Numbered from the stretch's first letter, positions 16,086 through 23,945 are shown. The stretch: DNA of 64,000 nucleotides from Streptosporangium roseum DSM 43021 (GCF_000024865.1 NC_013595.1:310001-374000); one strand, 5' to 3'. Translations and numbers: made by a program. Notes: generated by a model from the sequence alone, not told the origin.

Positions 16086-16147
16086 GAGATGACTCCTTGA
16101 TGCGAGAGAGGAGGGACCGGGTCTCGATCGGTTCTCTTACGACCGGT

Positions 16148-16195
16148 CGGTTCCCTCTTGTAAGTAGACGCATCATGTGACACCCGTGGGTGGCA
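16148..16195. promoter_or_regulatory. Second copy of the HxlR-type promoter/operator
   Basis: TTCCCTCTTGTAAGTA at 16151-16166, then CATCATG, matches 2971-2997 without gaps at a constant offset of 13180 bases, and lies the same 45 bases before the aligned start codon. It sits 63 bases upstream of the MFS exporter start on the other side. Conserved although the regulator it precedes has decayed, so it may still serve the exporter. Confidence 0.6.
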
Positions 16196-16681
16196 GTGGA
16201 AGACGGCACTTTGAAGTCACCGACTCACCGCCCGGATACCGGGGACGGCCACAGCGTCCGCAGGCGGGGAGCCTGCGGTCCGCCTGCCCCCTGGCCGGAC
16301 GGCGGGCGGGGCGGCGGGCGGGGGTGCGCTTCCGAGGGCGGGTGGCGGGGAGCGCCAGGTGGAAGGTCGTTTCCGGTGGCCGTCCCGCCGAGGTCGAGGC
16401 GGCTCGCGCCCCGGCTGGACGGCCGGGCCGCCGGGGCGGGGCGGGGCCGTACGGCCGCGTCGCGGGGGCCGTGACGGAACTGTCGCCGCGCCCCGAACCG
16501 TAACGGAACCCGGACCGTGACCGCTCGCCGTAACGGAACTCGGAACGGCGGCCGTTCCCGTAACGGAACTCGGGTCGCGGCCGTGAATCGTGACGGGGGC
16601 GGGGCGGTGGCCGCGGGACGCGACGGAACCCGGTCGTCTCGGCCCGCCGCGCCGCGGGAGAGATCGTCCTGGTCCCCGTGA
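16196..16681 (+). pseudogene. Decayed copy of the RNGT-repeat HxlR regulator
   Basis: From the GTG at 16196 the frame reads VEDGTLKSPTHRPDTGDG, matching the N-terminus of the intact regulator at 3016 (MEDGTSKSPSNCLGTEDD). Similarity stops near 16260; the entire winged-helix domain is missing, the frame reaches a TGA at 16472, and then an RNGT/RDGT repeat region follows (16499-16645) in the same frame before a TGA at 16679, with one repeat at 16470 in another frame. The intact gene has about 510 bases from start to repeats, this copy about 300, so an internal deletion plus frameshifting is inferred. No zinc-finger tail remains. Confidence 0.65.
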
Positions 16682-16739
16682 GGTTCGGTGGGGCCCGCGC
16701 GCCGTCCGGGTCACGCCGAGGGGAGCCGATCCTCTGCAA

Positions 16740-16774
16740 ATAACCCCAATGGGGGTATGGATGGGTTATAAATA
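16740..16774. promoter_or_regulatory. CsoR-like operator overlapping a promoter
   Basis: ATAACCCC (16740-16747), AAT, GGGGGTAT (16751-16758) form an inverted repeat with one mismatch, resembling the ACCCC-n-GGGGT sites of CsoR/CstR/FrmR-family repressors. TATAAATA at 16767-16774 looks like a -10 element, putting the palindrome over the -35 position. The next gene downstream is the asparaginase at 16925. This AT-rich island stands out strongly from its surroundings. Confidence 0.4.
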
Positions 16775-16924
16775 GGGGCGACCGCCGTGGGCGCCCCCGC
16801 GCCGGCCGCGGTGATCGGGCGTGAACCACCGGCCACCGCGGTCCGGGACGGCCCGGTCCGGTCCGCCGGACCGTGGGGCGCCCTCGGGGCCGGCCCCCGT
16901 AGCGACCGTCGAAGGGATCATGTG

Positions 16925-17890
16925 GTGAAGCGTGTGCTGCTGCTGGCGACCGGTGACACCATCGCCTACTCCCGCCATCCCGCGGGCGTCGCCTCCGGGG
17001 CCGGGCTCCTGGAGACCATCCCTCCGGCTGCGCTCGCGGCGGACGTGGTGGTGGAGGACGTGATGGCGGAGCCCGGCTGGGACACGTCGCCCTCGACCAT
17101 GCTGGGACTGGCCCGCCGGGCCCGTTCGGCCATCCTCGATCGGGGATTCGACGGGGTCGTGATCACTCACGGCACCGACACGCTGGAGGACTGCGCCTTC
17201 CTCACCGACCTGCTCGCGGGCCGGGCGGCGGAGTGCGGGGGCATCGTCCTGACCGGCGCCATGCGGTACCTGGACGACCTGTCCAGCGACGGCCCGCGAA
17301 ACCTGGCCTCCTCCATCACGGCCGCCGCCGATCACGCGTTGCGCGGCGCCGGGGCCGTCGTCTGCCTCAACGACGAGCTGCACGCCGCCCGCTGGGTCAC
17401 CATGACCGACGCCACGAGCGTGGCCGCCTTCTCCTCGGCCCCCTTCCCCGTCCTGGGCCGCGTGGTCGGCGGGCGGGTCGAGACGCTGGCCGAGCCGCCG
17501 TCCCGGCCGCCTGCGGCGGCGGGGGAGCCGGAGACGGACGTCGCCTTGATCAAGACCTATCCGGGGATGGATCCCGTGTTGCTGACCGCGGTCGTGGACG
17601 CCGGGGCCCGGGGCGTCGTGCTGGAGGGGACCGGTATGGCCAATGTGCCGGTCAGCCTTTTCACGACGATCAGCGAGCTGACGGAGTGGGGCATCCCGGT
17701 GGTCGTCGCCTCCCGGTGCCGCACTCGTGAGGTCCCGCTGGAGGACCTGCCCCTCGGCACGGGCCTCGCCGGGAAGGTGGGGGCGATCGGCGCCCGCGGT
17801 CTCGCGCCCTCGAAGGCGCGCGCCGCGCTGATGGTCGCCCTCGGGACGGGCGGGCCGCGGGCCGTGCGCGACTGGTTCGGCAGGCTCTGA
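16925..17890 (+). CDS. L-asparaginase-family amidohydrolase
   Basis: Type I/II asparaginase fold, hydrolysing asparagine to aspartate and ammonia. About 321 residues. The first catalytic motif reads LLATGDTIAY, where the family usually has TGGTI; the second reads ITHGTDTLEDCAFL, with the expected Thr-Asp pair. Further conserved segments are LTGAMRYLDDLSSDGPRNL and KTYPGMDP. GTG codons at 16922 and 16925 follow AAGGGA; I chose 16925 for spacing. The open frame upstream to 16787 lacks family similarity. No signal peptide, so cytoplasmic. The Gly-to-Asp change leaves the nucleophilic Thr in place. Confidence 0.88.
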   Translation: MKRVLLLATGDTIAYSRHPAGVASGAGLLETIPPAALAADVVVEDVMAEPGWDTSPSTMLGLARRARSAILDRGFDGVVITHGTDTLEDCAFLTDLLAGRAAECGGIVLTGAMRYLDDLSSDGPRNLASSITAAADHALRGAGAVVCLNDELHAARWVTMTDATSVAAFSSAPFPVLGRVVGGRVETLAEPPSRPPAAAGEPETDVALIKTYPGMDPVLLTAVVDAGARGVVLEGTGMANVPVSLFTTISELTEWGIPVVVASRCRTREVPLEDLPLGTGLAGKVGAIGARGLAPSKARAALMVALGTGGPRAVRDWFGRL

Positions 17891-18141
17891 CCCGCCGGTG
17901 GTGCCGCGGCGTGTTCGGGGGATGCCGGGTCGGCCGACGAGGCGGGTGTCAAGCGCACCACGCTCAACGGCTACCTGCGTGCACCACAGAGCAGATCGGC
18001 TCCGCCCGGGGTCGGTTCCGATCCAGCGGAACGCGACCGTACGCTAAGCCTGTTCTTGCAGGTCAGCCGTAGTGCGTGAAACGCACGCACCGCGCGACGG
18101 GTGCACTCTCCATGAAGGCGCATCCATCGCGCGGCGCGAGG

Positions 18142-18576
18142 TCACAGTCGCGTGCCGTTGACGACCAGCGCCACGTCGATGTTGCCGCGGGTGGCGTTGG
18201 AGTAGGGGCACACCTGATGCGCCACCCGGACCAGGTCGGAGGCCTGGGTGGCGTCCGCGATCGACGGCAGCCCGATCTCGAGTTCGACACCCAGCTTGAA
18301 TCCGCCGTTGCCGGCGGGGATGAGCATGACCTTCGCGTCGATCGCCGCGTCATCCGCGCGCACCTGCTTGCGCTGGCCCACCAGCGCCAGTGAGGCGGCG
18401 AAGCAGGCGGCGTAGCCGATGGCGAACAGCTGCTCGGGGTTGGTCCCTTCGCCGTCCCCGCCCAGCTCCTTGGGCTGTCGCAGGTCCACTTCCAGCCTGC
18501 CGTCGGCGGTGCGCCCGTGGCCGTCCGCCCGGCCGCCGGTCACGTGGGCCTGTGCGGTGTAAAGAGCGCTCGTCAT
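18142..18576 (-). CDS. ohr: Organic hydroperoxide resistance protein Ohr
   Basis: OsmC/Ohr-family thiol peroxidase reducing organic hydroperoxides to alcohols. 144 residues, the usual size; active-site cysteines are Cys58 (GYAACFAAS) and Cys123 (HQVCPYSNATRGN), with the typical TNPEQLFAIGYAACF context. ATG at 18576 is preceded by a GAGAGG site. It is divergent from the luciferase-like oxidoreductase, and no OhrR regulator is adjacent. Confidence 0.93.
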   Translation of the reverse strand: MTSALYTAQAHVTGGRADGHGRTADGRLEVDLRQPKELGGDGEGTNPEQLFAIGYAACFAASLALVGQRKQVRADDAAIDAKVMLIPAGNGGFKLGVELEIGLPSIADATQASDLVRVAHQVCPYSNATRGNIDVALVVNGTRL

Positions 18577-18678
18577 AATGAGATCCTCTCAGGTAGTTCC
18601 TGAAAATGAATCTTAGACTTCAAAATCAGGAAGTCAACGCCTAGGATCAGGAACCTGACGACCTTGAGAGGCGACCGC
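18577..18678. promoter_or_regulatory. Divergent promoter with repeated TTCCTGA/TCAGGAA half-sites
   Basis: AT-rich interval with one TTCCTGA (18597-18603) and two TCAGGAA (18626-18632, 18647-18653). The first two form an inverted repeat with a 22-base gap. A related TTCAGGATTAG element occurs before the HxlR-SCP2 gene at 20336, suggesting that regulator controls both sides of this promoter. Confidence 0.45.
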
Positions 18679-19623
18679 ATGACTCCATTGAAAATCGGCT
18701 ACCTGCTGCCGACACGCGATCAGGCCGTCCGCGGCGACCACGATCCGGAGCAGCTGATCGACCTGGCACGCCGCGCCGAGGCACTGGGTTTCGACTCCGT
18801 CTGGGCCGGCGACAGCCCCGTCACCAGGCCACGCGCCGACCCGCTGCTTCTACTGGCGGCCGTGGCCATCGCCACTCGGCGCATCACGCTCGGTACCGCG
18901 GTGTTGCTGCCCGCGCTGCGCCATCCGATCCTGCTGGCGCACCAGCTCGCCACCTTGGACCGGCTCGCCGACGGGCGGCTGATCGTCGGTATGGGCGGCG
19001 GATTCCCCAACGTCGGCACCGAGGCCCAGTTCGCCGCGGTCGGTGTCGCCTTTTCTCGCCGTATCAGTCGCCTGGAGGAGTCGATCGAGGCGATGCGGCA
19101 GCTGTGGACCGCAGAGGAGGTCTCCTTCACCGGCCGGCACTTCGACTTCCACGACGTGAGGCTGGCTCCTGCGCCGACTCGGCCGGCAGGCCCGCCGATC
19201 TGGCTGGCGGGAGGCGGCGAACCGGCGTTGCGGCGGGTGGCGCGACTGGCCGACGGCTGGCTGCCCTATCCGCCCGCCGTACAGGATTATGCTCGCGACC
19301 TGGCTGTCATCCAGCAGTCGGCGGCCCGCACGCTCACCCCCGCGCTGTACGCGACGCTGTGCCTGGACGAGGACCCCGAGCGTGCGCGCAGGCGCCTGCG
19401 AACCAGCATCGAGCGCTACTACAACGCCCCTCTGGAGGCCGTCGAGACCATCCAGGCCGTGTTCGCCGGTACGGCACACCAGGCCGCCGGCTGGCTCAAC
19501 GCCTACACCGGCGCCGGAGCACACCATGTGGTGATCCGCCTGGCCGCCGACGACCACCACGCGGGTCTGGAAGAGTTCGCCGGCCGCGTGCTGCCCCTGA
19601 TCCGCACGGAAGGACACCCGTGA
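18679..19623 (+). CDS. Luciferase-like (LLM class) flavin/F420-dependent oxidoreductase
   Basis: TIM-barrel oxidoreductase, 314 residues, of the bacterial luciferase superfamily; in actinomycetes such proteins usually use F420. Seen: KIGYLLPTRDQ strand 1, ARRAEALGFDSVWAGDS, TLGTAVLLPALRHPILLAHQLATLD, GRLIVGMGGGFPN, and PIWLAGGGEPALRRVARLADGWLP. The ATG at 18679 has GAGAGG upstream and is preferred to the ATG at 18664. Its stop overlaps the GTG of the downstream hydrolase, so the two are coupled. Substrate unknown. Confidence 0.88.
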   Translation: MTPLKIGYLLPTRDQAVRGDHDPEQLIDLARRAEALGFDSVWAGDSPVTRPRADPLLLLAAVAIATRRITLGTAVLLPALRHPILLAHQLATLDRLADGRLIVGMGGGFPNVGTEAQFAAVGVAFSRRISRLEESIEAMRQLWTAEEVSFTGRHFDFHDVRLAPAPTRPAGPPIWLAGGGEPALRRVARLADGWLPYPPAVQDYARDLAVIQQSAARTLTPALYATLCLDEDPERARRRLRTSIERYYNAPLEAVETIQAVFAGTAHQAAGWLNAYTGAGAHHVVIRLAADDHHAGLEEFAGRVLPLIRTEGHP

Positions 19624-20345
19624 CCACCTTCGTTCTCGTACACGGCGCCTGGCACGGCCCCTGGGCCTGGGACCGCCTCACCCCGTTCCTTCACCAAGCG
19701 GGGGCGCGCACCATCACCCCCGCCCTCACCTTGAACGGCGACATCGGCCTGCACGCGCACGTCCAGGAGGTCCTCACGGCCCTCGACGCCGTGGCCGATG
19801 ACACCCTGGCAGACGACCTGAGAGACGATCTGGTGCTGGTCGGGCATAGTTACGCGGGCCTGGTCGTCCGGCAGGTGGCCGATCTGCGACCCGGGTTGGT
19901 GGACCACGTCATCCTGGTGGACGGCTGGGCCGGCGACGACGGGGCCAGCATGTTCGGCCTGGCGCCTGAGGCCTTCGTCCACGCGATCCAGGCCGCCGCC
20001 GCCCGCACCGGCGCAGGCAACCAGGTCCCCGCCCCGGCTCCGGCGATGTTCGGCATCACCGACCCCGACGACGCGGCCTGGCTCGCCCCGCGCCTGCGAC
20101 CCCAGCCGCTGCGCACCTTCACCGAGACGACCCGGCTGAGCGGAGCCGTCGACCGGATACCGGGCACAGGCATCTACTGCCGGCCGCAGACCTATGCCTT
20201 TGACCAGTTCGCCGCGGCGATCGGGTATCGGACCATCGTCCTGGACGGCCCACACGACGTGATGCTCACCCATCCGCAGGCTCTGGCCCGCCTCCTCCTG
20301 GAGGCCCACACATTTCAGTTCAATAACAAGAAGCTTCAGGATTAG
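19620..20345 (+). CDS. Alpha/beta hydrolase (esterase EstC-like)
   Basis: 241-residue hydrolase. N-terminal FVLVHGAWHGPWAWDRL forms the oxyanion strand, GHSYAG holds the nucleophilic serine, and DGPHDVMLTHP the catalytic histidine. The GTG start overlaps the previous stop (GTGA) and has GGAAGGA upstream; an open frame back to 19104 is a shadow of the oxidoreductase. Probably acts with the oxidoreductase on the same xenobiotic ester or lactone, which is inference from coupling. Confidence 0.88.
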   Translation: MTTFVLVHGAWHGPWAWDRLTPFLHQAGARTITPALTLNGDIGLHAHVQEVLTALDAVADDTLADDLRDDLVLVGHSYAGLVVRQVADLRPGLVDHVILVDGWAGDDGASMFGLAPEAFVHAIQAAAARTGAGNQVPAPAPAMFGITDPDDAAWLAPRLRPQPLRTFTETTRLSGAVDRIPGTGIYCRPQTYAFDQFAAAIGYRTIVLDGPHDVMLTHPQALARLLLEAHTFQFNNKKLQD

Positions 20346-20355
20346 AATGCTGAAG
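20334..20355. promoter_or_regulatory. Leaderless promoter with inverted repeat before the HxlR-SCP2 gene
   Basis: TAGAAT (20343-20348) ends six bases before the GTG at 20355, the spacing expected for a leaderless actinomycete transcript. It lies inside the inverted repeat CTTCAG (20334-20339) / CTGAAG (20350-20355), consistent with autoregulation. Confidence 0.5.
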
Positions 20356-21044
20356 TGGAACAGCGAACCTACAACCAGTACTGCGCGACCGCGCGCACCC
20401 TCGATCTCGTCGGGGAACGCTGGACCCTGCTACTCGTCCGTGAGCTGCTGACCGGCCCCAAACGCTTCGGTGACCTGCAACACAGCCTGCGCGGCTTGGG
20501 CACCGGCCTGCTGGCCGCACGGATGAAGCATCTGGAACGCGAAGGACTGGTCCACAAGGTCACCCTCCCTCCCCCGGCCCGCACCGCGGCCTATGCCCTC
20601 ACCCGGGCTGGCGAGGAGCTCGGCCCCGCAGTGCTGGCTTTGGCCCGGTGGGGCCTGAAATGGGCAATGGACGAACCCCGTGAACAGGAGACCTTCCACC
20701 CCGGCTGGGCTGTGCTCGGCCTGAGAGCGTGCTTCGACGCCGAGGCGGCCACCGGCCTGCACGCACTGTATGAGTTCCGCGTCGAGGAGGAGATCTTCCA
20801 CGCCCGCATCGACGACGGCACCATCGAAACGGTGCACGGCCCGGCCCAGCACCCCGACGTGACCATCACGATCGGCGGCGAGGTCTTCCGCGACCTCGCC
20901 GCCGGCCGGTCAACCCTCGCCGAAGCGATCAACAACGGCGCCGCCTCCGCCTCCGGCGACCAACAAGCCCTGCGCCGACTGCACCAACTGTTCCGCCTCC
21001 CACGCCCGCAAACCCGATCAGCGGCACAAGCCCCCGCGTCATGA
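20355..21044 (+). CDS. HxlR-family regulator fused to an SCP2-like domain
   Basis: 229 residues. The N-terminal winged helix (about 8-100) shows NQYCATARTLDLVGERWTLLLVRELLTGPKRFGDL with the family cysteine, then AARMKHLEREGLVHK. The C-terminal half (about 115-215) resembles sterol-carrier/SCP2-type lipid-binding domains (HPDVTITIGGEVFRDLAAGRSTLAEAI), suggesting ligand sensing by that domain. The gene lies nine bases after the hydrolase but carries its own leaderless-type promoter. Likely regulator of the oxidoreductase-hydrolase pair and perhaps ohr. Confidence 0.85.
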   Translation: MEQRTYNQYCATARTLDLVGERWTLLLVRELLTGPKRFGDLQHSLRGLGTGLLAARMKHLEREGLVHKVTLPPPARTAAYALTRAGEELGPAVLALARWGLKWAMDEPREQETFHPGWAVLGLRACFDAEAATGLHALYEFRVEEEIFHARIDDGTIETVHGPAQHPDVTITIGGEVFRDLAAGRSTLAEAINNGAASASGDQQALRRLHQLFRLPRPQTRSAAQAPAS

Positions 21045-21191
21045 ACCCGGCCCATATGATCCTGGTCGGCGCTCCCTGTGCCACCCGCTTCACACACCAG
21101 CGTTGACCTGGGACAACGGGCCCAGCGTACGGGTTTCGATCCACCGACGACCCCGCCCCTGAGCCGGCCCGCCGGCCGGCCCGCCCGTCCC

Positions 21192-22040
21192 CTATCCGAG
21201 CGGGTCGGAGCAGTCGACCGGCCAGTAGGCGGTCAGGAAGCCGAGCTCGTTCAGCACGATCCGGTGGACCACCGGGTCGAAGTTGACGCCGAGGTGGGCG
21301 TTGGTGTCGCCGGGGCACTTGTCCTGGAGAAGGATGTTCTTGACTCCGGAGCCGTTGAGGAAGGAGGAGGTGTAGGGGGTGACCACCTCGTCGTATCTCG
21401 TGGCGATCACCGTGTGCTCGACGCCGGGCAGGGTCTCCCCGCCCGAGTTGAGGGCGCCCAGGAACTCCGCGTCGACGAGCTGCTGCCCGCAGGCGGGACA
21501 CGCCCTGATGACCGGGTCCAGCAGGCCGAGCAGCCTGCCCAGCGTCACCAGGCCGGAGGCCGTGGTCCCGTGGTTGGAGGGCACGATGCCGACGAGCTTC
21601 CTGACCTTGGCCGCGCCGCCGAGGAACTTCGCGTAGTAGCGCGGCATCATGCCGCCCTGGGAGTGGCCGACGATGTCCACCTCCGGCGCCCCGGTGGCCT
21701 GCAGCACCCGGTCGACGAAAGCGGACAGCTGCCCGGCCGACTGCGCGATGTCACCGGTTCCCTGAACGGGCGCGTCGGGGACGCCGCCGTAATTCAGCGC
21801 GAAGACGCAGTAGCCGTTCTTCTTGAGTACCGGTGAGAGCTTGCTCCAGTTGAACGCCATGTTCTCGAAGGTGCCGTGGACCAGTACCACGGGGTGCGGA
21901 TGGAAGAACGACGGTCTGCAATTCCAGTCGTTCGCCCCGTCCGGGGACGTCTCGGCGCCCGCCGTACCGGTCAGCGCAGTCGTGACCAGGGCCGTCCCGA
22001 TGAAGATCGAGATCAGGCGCCGAAGCCGGAGTGATCGCAT
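21192..22040 (-). CDS. Secreted triacylglycerol lipase / esterase (class 2 type)
   Basis: 282 residues with a Sec signal peptide (MRSLRLRRLISIFIGTALVTT, cleavage near AGAET). Mature enzyme: HPVVLVHGTFENMAFNWSKL (oxyanion region), GHSQGGMMPRYYAKFLGG with the nucleophile, and cysteine pairs (RACPACGQQ, DKCPGD, PVDCSD) suited to disulfides outside the cell. AGGAGG directly precedes the ATG at 22040; the frame upstream to 22406 has no such support. Hydrolyses extracellular lipids or esters. Confidence 0.9.
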   Translation of the reverse strand: MRSLRLRRLISIFIGTALVTTALTGTAGAETSPDGANDWNCRPSFFHPHPVVLVHGTFENMAFNWSKLSPVLKKNGYCVFALNYGGVPDAPVQGTGDIAQSAGQLSAFVDRVLQATGAPEVDIVGHSQGGMMPRYYAKFLGGAAKVRKLVGIVPSNHGTTASGLVTLGRLLGLLDPVIRACPACGQQLVDAEFLGALNSGGETLPGVEHTVIATRYDEVVTPYTSSFLNGSGVKNILLQDKCPGDTNAHLGVNFDPVVHRIVLNELGFLTAYWPVDCSDPLG

Positions 22041-22195
22041 GGTTCCTCCTGACAGCCGGATGGCTGTGAAGTTAGACCCATGCGGAGAGAAACTCTTATC
22101 GCTGGAAATCAATTGTCGGCGGCTTTTTGTCAGGCCCCGACAGCGACTGGGAAAAGGCGCGACAAAAGGATTTCCGGAGCGGTCCGGGACGGCCG

Positions 22196-22239
22196 CCCGG
22201 GAACGGTTCCCGGGTCGATCGGCCGGGAACGGTTCCCGG
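22196..22239. promoter_or_regulatory. Two tandem palindromes upstream of the lipase gene
   Basis: CCCGGGAAC-G-GTTCCCGGG (22196-22214) and CCGGGAAC-G-GTTCCCGG (22223-22239) are exact inverted repeats about a single central G, 26 bases centre to centre. They lie 156-199 bases upstream of the lipase ATG and downstream of the DUF3140 stop. They may be operator copies on one helix face or paired terminator stems. The rest of 22041-22360 holds no convincing gene. Confidence 0.5.
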
Positions 22240-22360
22240 TCGGGGCGGCCCCTCAGCCGGCCGCCGCCGGCCGTGTCCGCGGCCGCCTGCCCGAGGGCTC
22301 CCCGGTGACGGTCGCGGCGGGCAGGCGGGCCCGGACGCGACCGCGGAAGCCGGTGGACGC

Positions 22361-22690
22361 CTACTTGAGCGGGTCGTGCCCCCAGTTCATGAGGGAGTAT
22401 CTCCACGGGGTGTCGTGGACGTCGCCTGACGGGCGCTGCGCGAGGTGGCGGCGGACGTAACCGGCGACCTCCCGCATATGGGCGTAGTCCTCCTCGGACA
22501 GGTCGTCCGCGCCCTTCCGGAGAATCCCCATGATCCGGCGGCCGGACTCGTGGCCTATCGACTCACCGCGGCCGGACTTGTCCCCGACGGCCTTGGACTC
22601 CCGCGTGTCCAGCCAGCTCTCCAGCTCGCCGGCCGTCATGTTGACCGCCTGGTGAAAATCCGTGGCGATCCGCTCCCTGTCCTCGGTCAT
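22361..22690 (-). CDS. DUF3140 family protein
   Basis: 109-residue conserved actinobacterial protein of unknown function. It has the family hallmarks: ELESWLDTRESKAVGDKSG, ESIGHESGRRIMGIL, DYAHMREVAGYVRRHLAQRP and the invariant-looking C-terminus RYSLMNWGHDPLK. Soluble, helical. A bound partner or DNA-related role has been proposed for such proteins only by context elsewhere; nothing here adds to that. Confidence 0.85.
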   Translation of the reverse strand: MTEDRERIATDFHQAVNMTAGELESWLDTRESKAVGDKSGRGESIGHESGRRIMGILRKGADDLSEEDYAHMREVAGYVRRHLAQRPSGDVHDTPWRYSLMNWGHDPLK

Positions 22691-23007
22691 GCTGGTCTTC
22701 CTCCACGGCGCCGGCGGCCGGTGCGTCCTTGCTCCGGTTGTCGCTCATACGCTCGTCTTACCCCCTTTATCGAATCGGTCATCCGGGGGCGTACCTCCTT
22801 GATGCCTCACCCTCTCCATGCGTTGACGCTCCTGCCTCCGTACGTTGACGCCCCCGCTGCTCCGTACGGCTGCGCCCGCGGTCTCCCGTACGGCTGCGCG
22901 GGAGCGGAGGCGGCTTGACTTAAACCAAGGTTCAAGTTGCAGGCTGGTCGCAGATCCCCGCGGGTGACGGGCCGCGGGATCTCCATCGGCGATGAAAGGG
23001 ACATCTG
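22691..23007. other. Non-coding interval between DUF3140 and NmrA genes
   Basis: 317 bases without a supported gene. It has two close copies of CCGTACGGCTGCGC (22862 and 22887) and a related CCGTACGTTGACGCC, and ends with a MerR-type promoter (22915-22945). A 38-codon frame at 22802 lacks a ribosome-binding site and is not called. Confidence 0.5.
22915..22945 (+). promoter_or_regulatory. MerR/SoxR-type promoter of the NmrA gene
   Basis: TTGACT (22915-22920) and CAGGCT (22940-22945) are separated by 19 bases, the overlong spacer characteristic of MerR-family promoters. Between them lies CTTAAACC-AA-GGTTCAAG (22919-22936), an inverted repeat with one mismatch. No merR-like gene is in the window. 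Confidence 0.5.
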
Positions 23008-23853
23008 ATGATTCTTGTTACCGGGGCGACCGGCAATGTCGGCCGGCAGGTCGTTTCCCAGCTCCAGGACGCGGGCGTCGCCGTCCGGGCGCTGGTCCGC
23101 GATCCCTCCTCCGCCGGCCTGCCCGAAAAGGTCGACGTCGTGCGCGGCGACCTGTCCGCGCCGGACACGCTGGAGGCGGCGCTGGACGGGGTCGAGTCCG
23201 TGTTCCTGGTGTGGCCGTTCCTCACCGCCGACGGTGCCCCCGCGGTCCTGGACGCGGTCGGACGGCACGCGCGCCGCATCGTCTACCTCTCCTCGGCGGG
23301 CGTGCGCGAGGACGTCGAGAGGCAGGGCGACCCGATCAACCAGTTCCACGCCGACGTCGAGCGGCTGATCGAGCGGTCCGGGCTGGAGTGGACCTTCCTG
23401 CGGGCCGGCGGGTTCGCGGCCAACGCCCTGGCGTGGGCGCCGGAGATCCGCGACGGCGGTGTCGTCCGCGCTCCCTTCGGCGCGGCGACCAGGTCGCTGA
23501 TCCACGAGCGGGACATCGCGGCCGTGGCGGTCCGCGTGCTGACCGGCGACGGGCACGGCGGGGCGAAGCATCACCTGACCGGGCCCGAACTGCTGTCGAC
23601 GGTCGAGCAGGTGCGCGCCGTCGGCGAGGCAGCCGGCCGTCCGGCGCGCTTCGAGGAGATCCCGGCCGAGGAGGCGCGCCGGCAGATGCTCGACTCGGGC
23701 TGGCCGGCCTCGGTCGTGGAAGGCATCTTCGACGCCCACGAGGGGATGGTGACGGAGCCGGAGCGGATCACGTCCACGGTGGAGGAGATCACCGGGGTGC
23801 CGGCCCGCACGTTCCGGCAGTGGGCGGCCGACCACGCCGGCGACTTCCGCTGA
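23008..23853 (+). CDS. NmrA-type NAD(P)-binding reductase
   Basis: 281-residue atypical short-chain dehydrogenase. Rossmann motif ILVTGATGNVGRQVV at the N-terminus, VRGDLSAPDTLEAALDGVESVFLVWP, IVYLSSAGV, and FLRAGGFAANAL are typical of the NmrA/quinone-oxidoreductase-2-like group, which lack or vary the Tyr-Lys catalytic pair. ATG preceded by AAAGGGA. Preceded by a MerR-type promoter, which suggests redox or electrophile induction. Confidence 0.88.
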   Translation: MILVTGATGNVGRQVVSQLQDAGVAVRALVRDPSSAGLPEKVDVVRGDLSAPDTLEAALDGVESVFLVWPFLTADGAPAVLDAVGRHARRIVYLSSAGVREDVERQGDPINQFHADVERLIERSGLEWTFLRAGGFAANALAWAPEIRDGGVVRAPFGAATRSLIHERDIAAVAVRVLTGDGHGGAKHHLTGPELLSTVEQVRAVGEAAGRPARFEEIPAEEARRQMLDSGWPASVVEGIFDAHEGMVTEPERITSTVEEITGVPARTFRQWAADHAGDFR

Positions 23854-23922
23854 CCCCGCTTCCGCGTCCGTCCCCCGCAGTGTCCGTCCCCCGCCGTGCC
23901 GGGGCCCTCCGCCGGGTCCGTA

Positions 23923-23945
23923 ACCGGCGCTCAGTCCGCGCCGGT
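23923..23945. terminator. Hairpin between convergent nmrA and YihY-type genes
   Basis: ACCGGCGC (23923-23930) pairs exactly with GCGCCGGT (23938-23945) over a 7-base loop, lying between the two gene ends; probable bidirectional terminator. Confidence 0.5.

Noticed and set aside
14466..16100. Plus-strand frame of 544 codons
   Set aside because: Antisense to the MFS exporter; composition is Gly/Arg/Glu-rich with no motif, a shadow of third-position GC bias.
22802..22918. 38-codon frame with PYGCARG repeats
   Set aside because: No ribosome-binding site; repeats are explained by CCGTACGGCTGCGC duplications in a promoter region.
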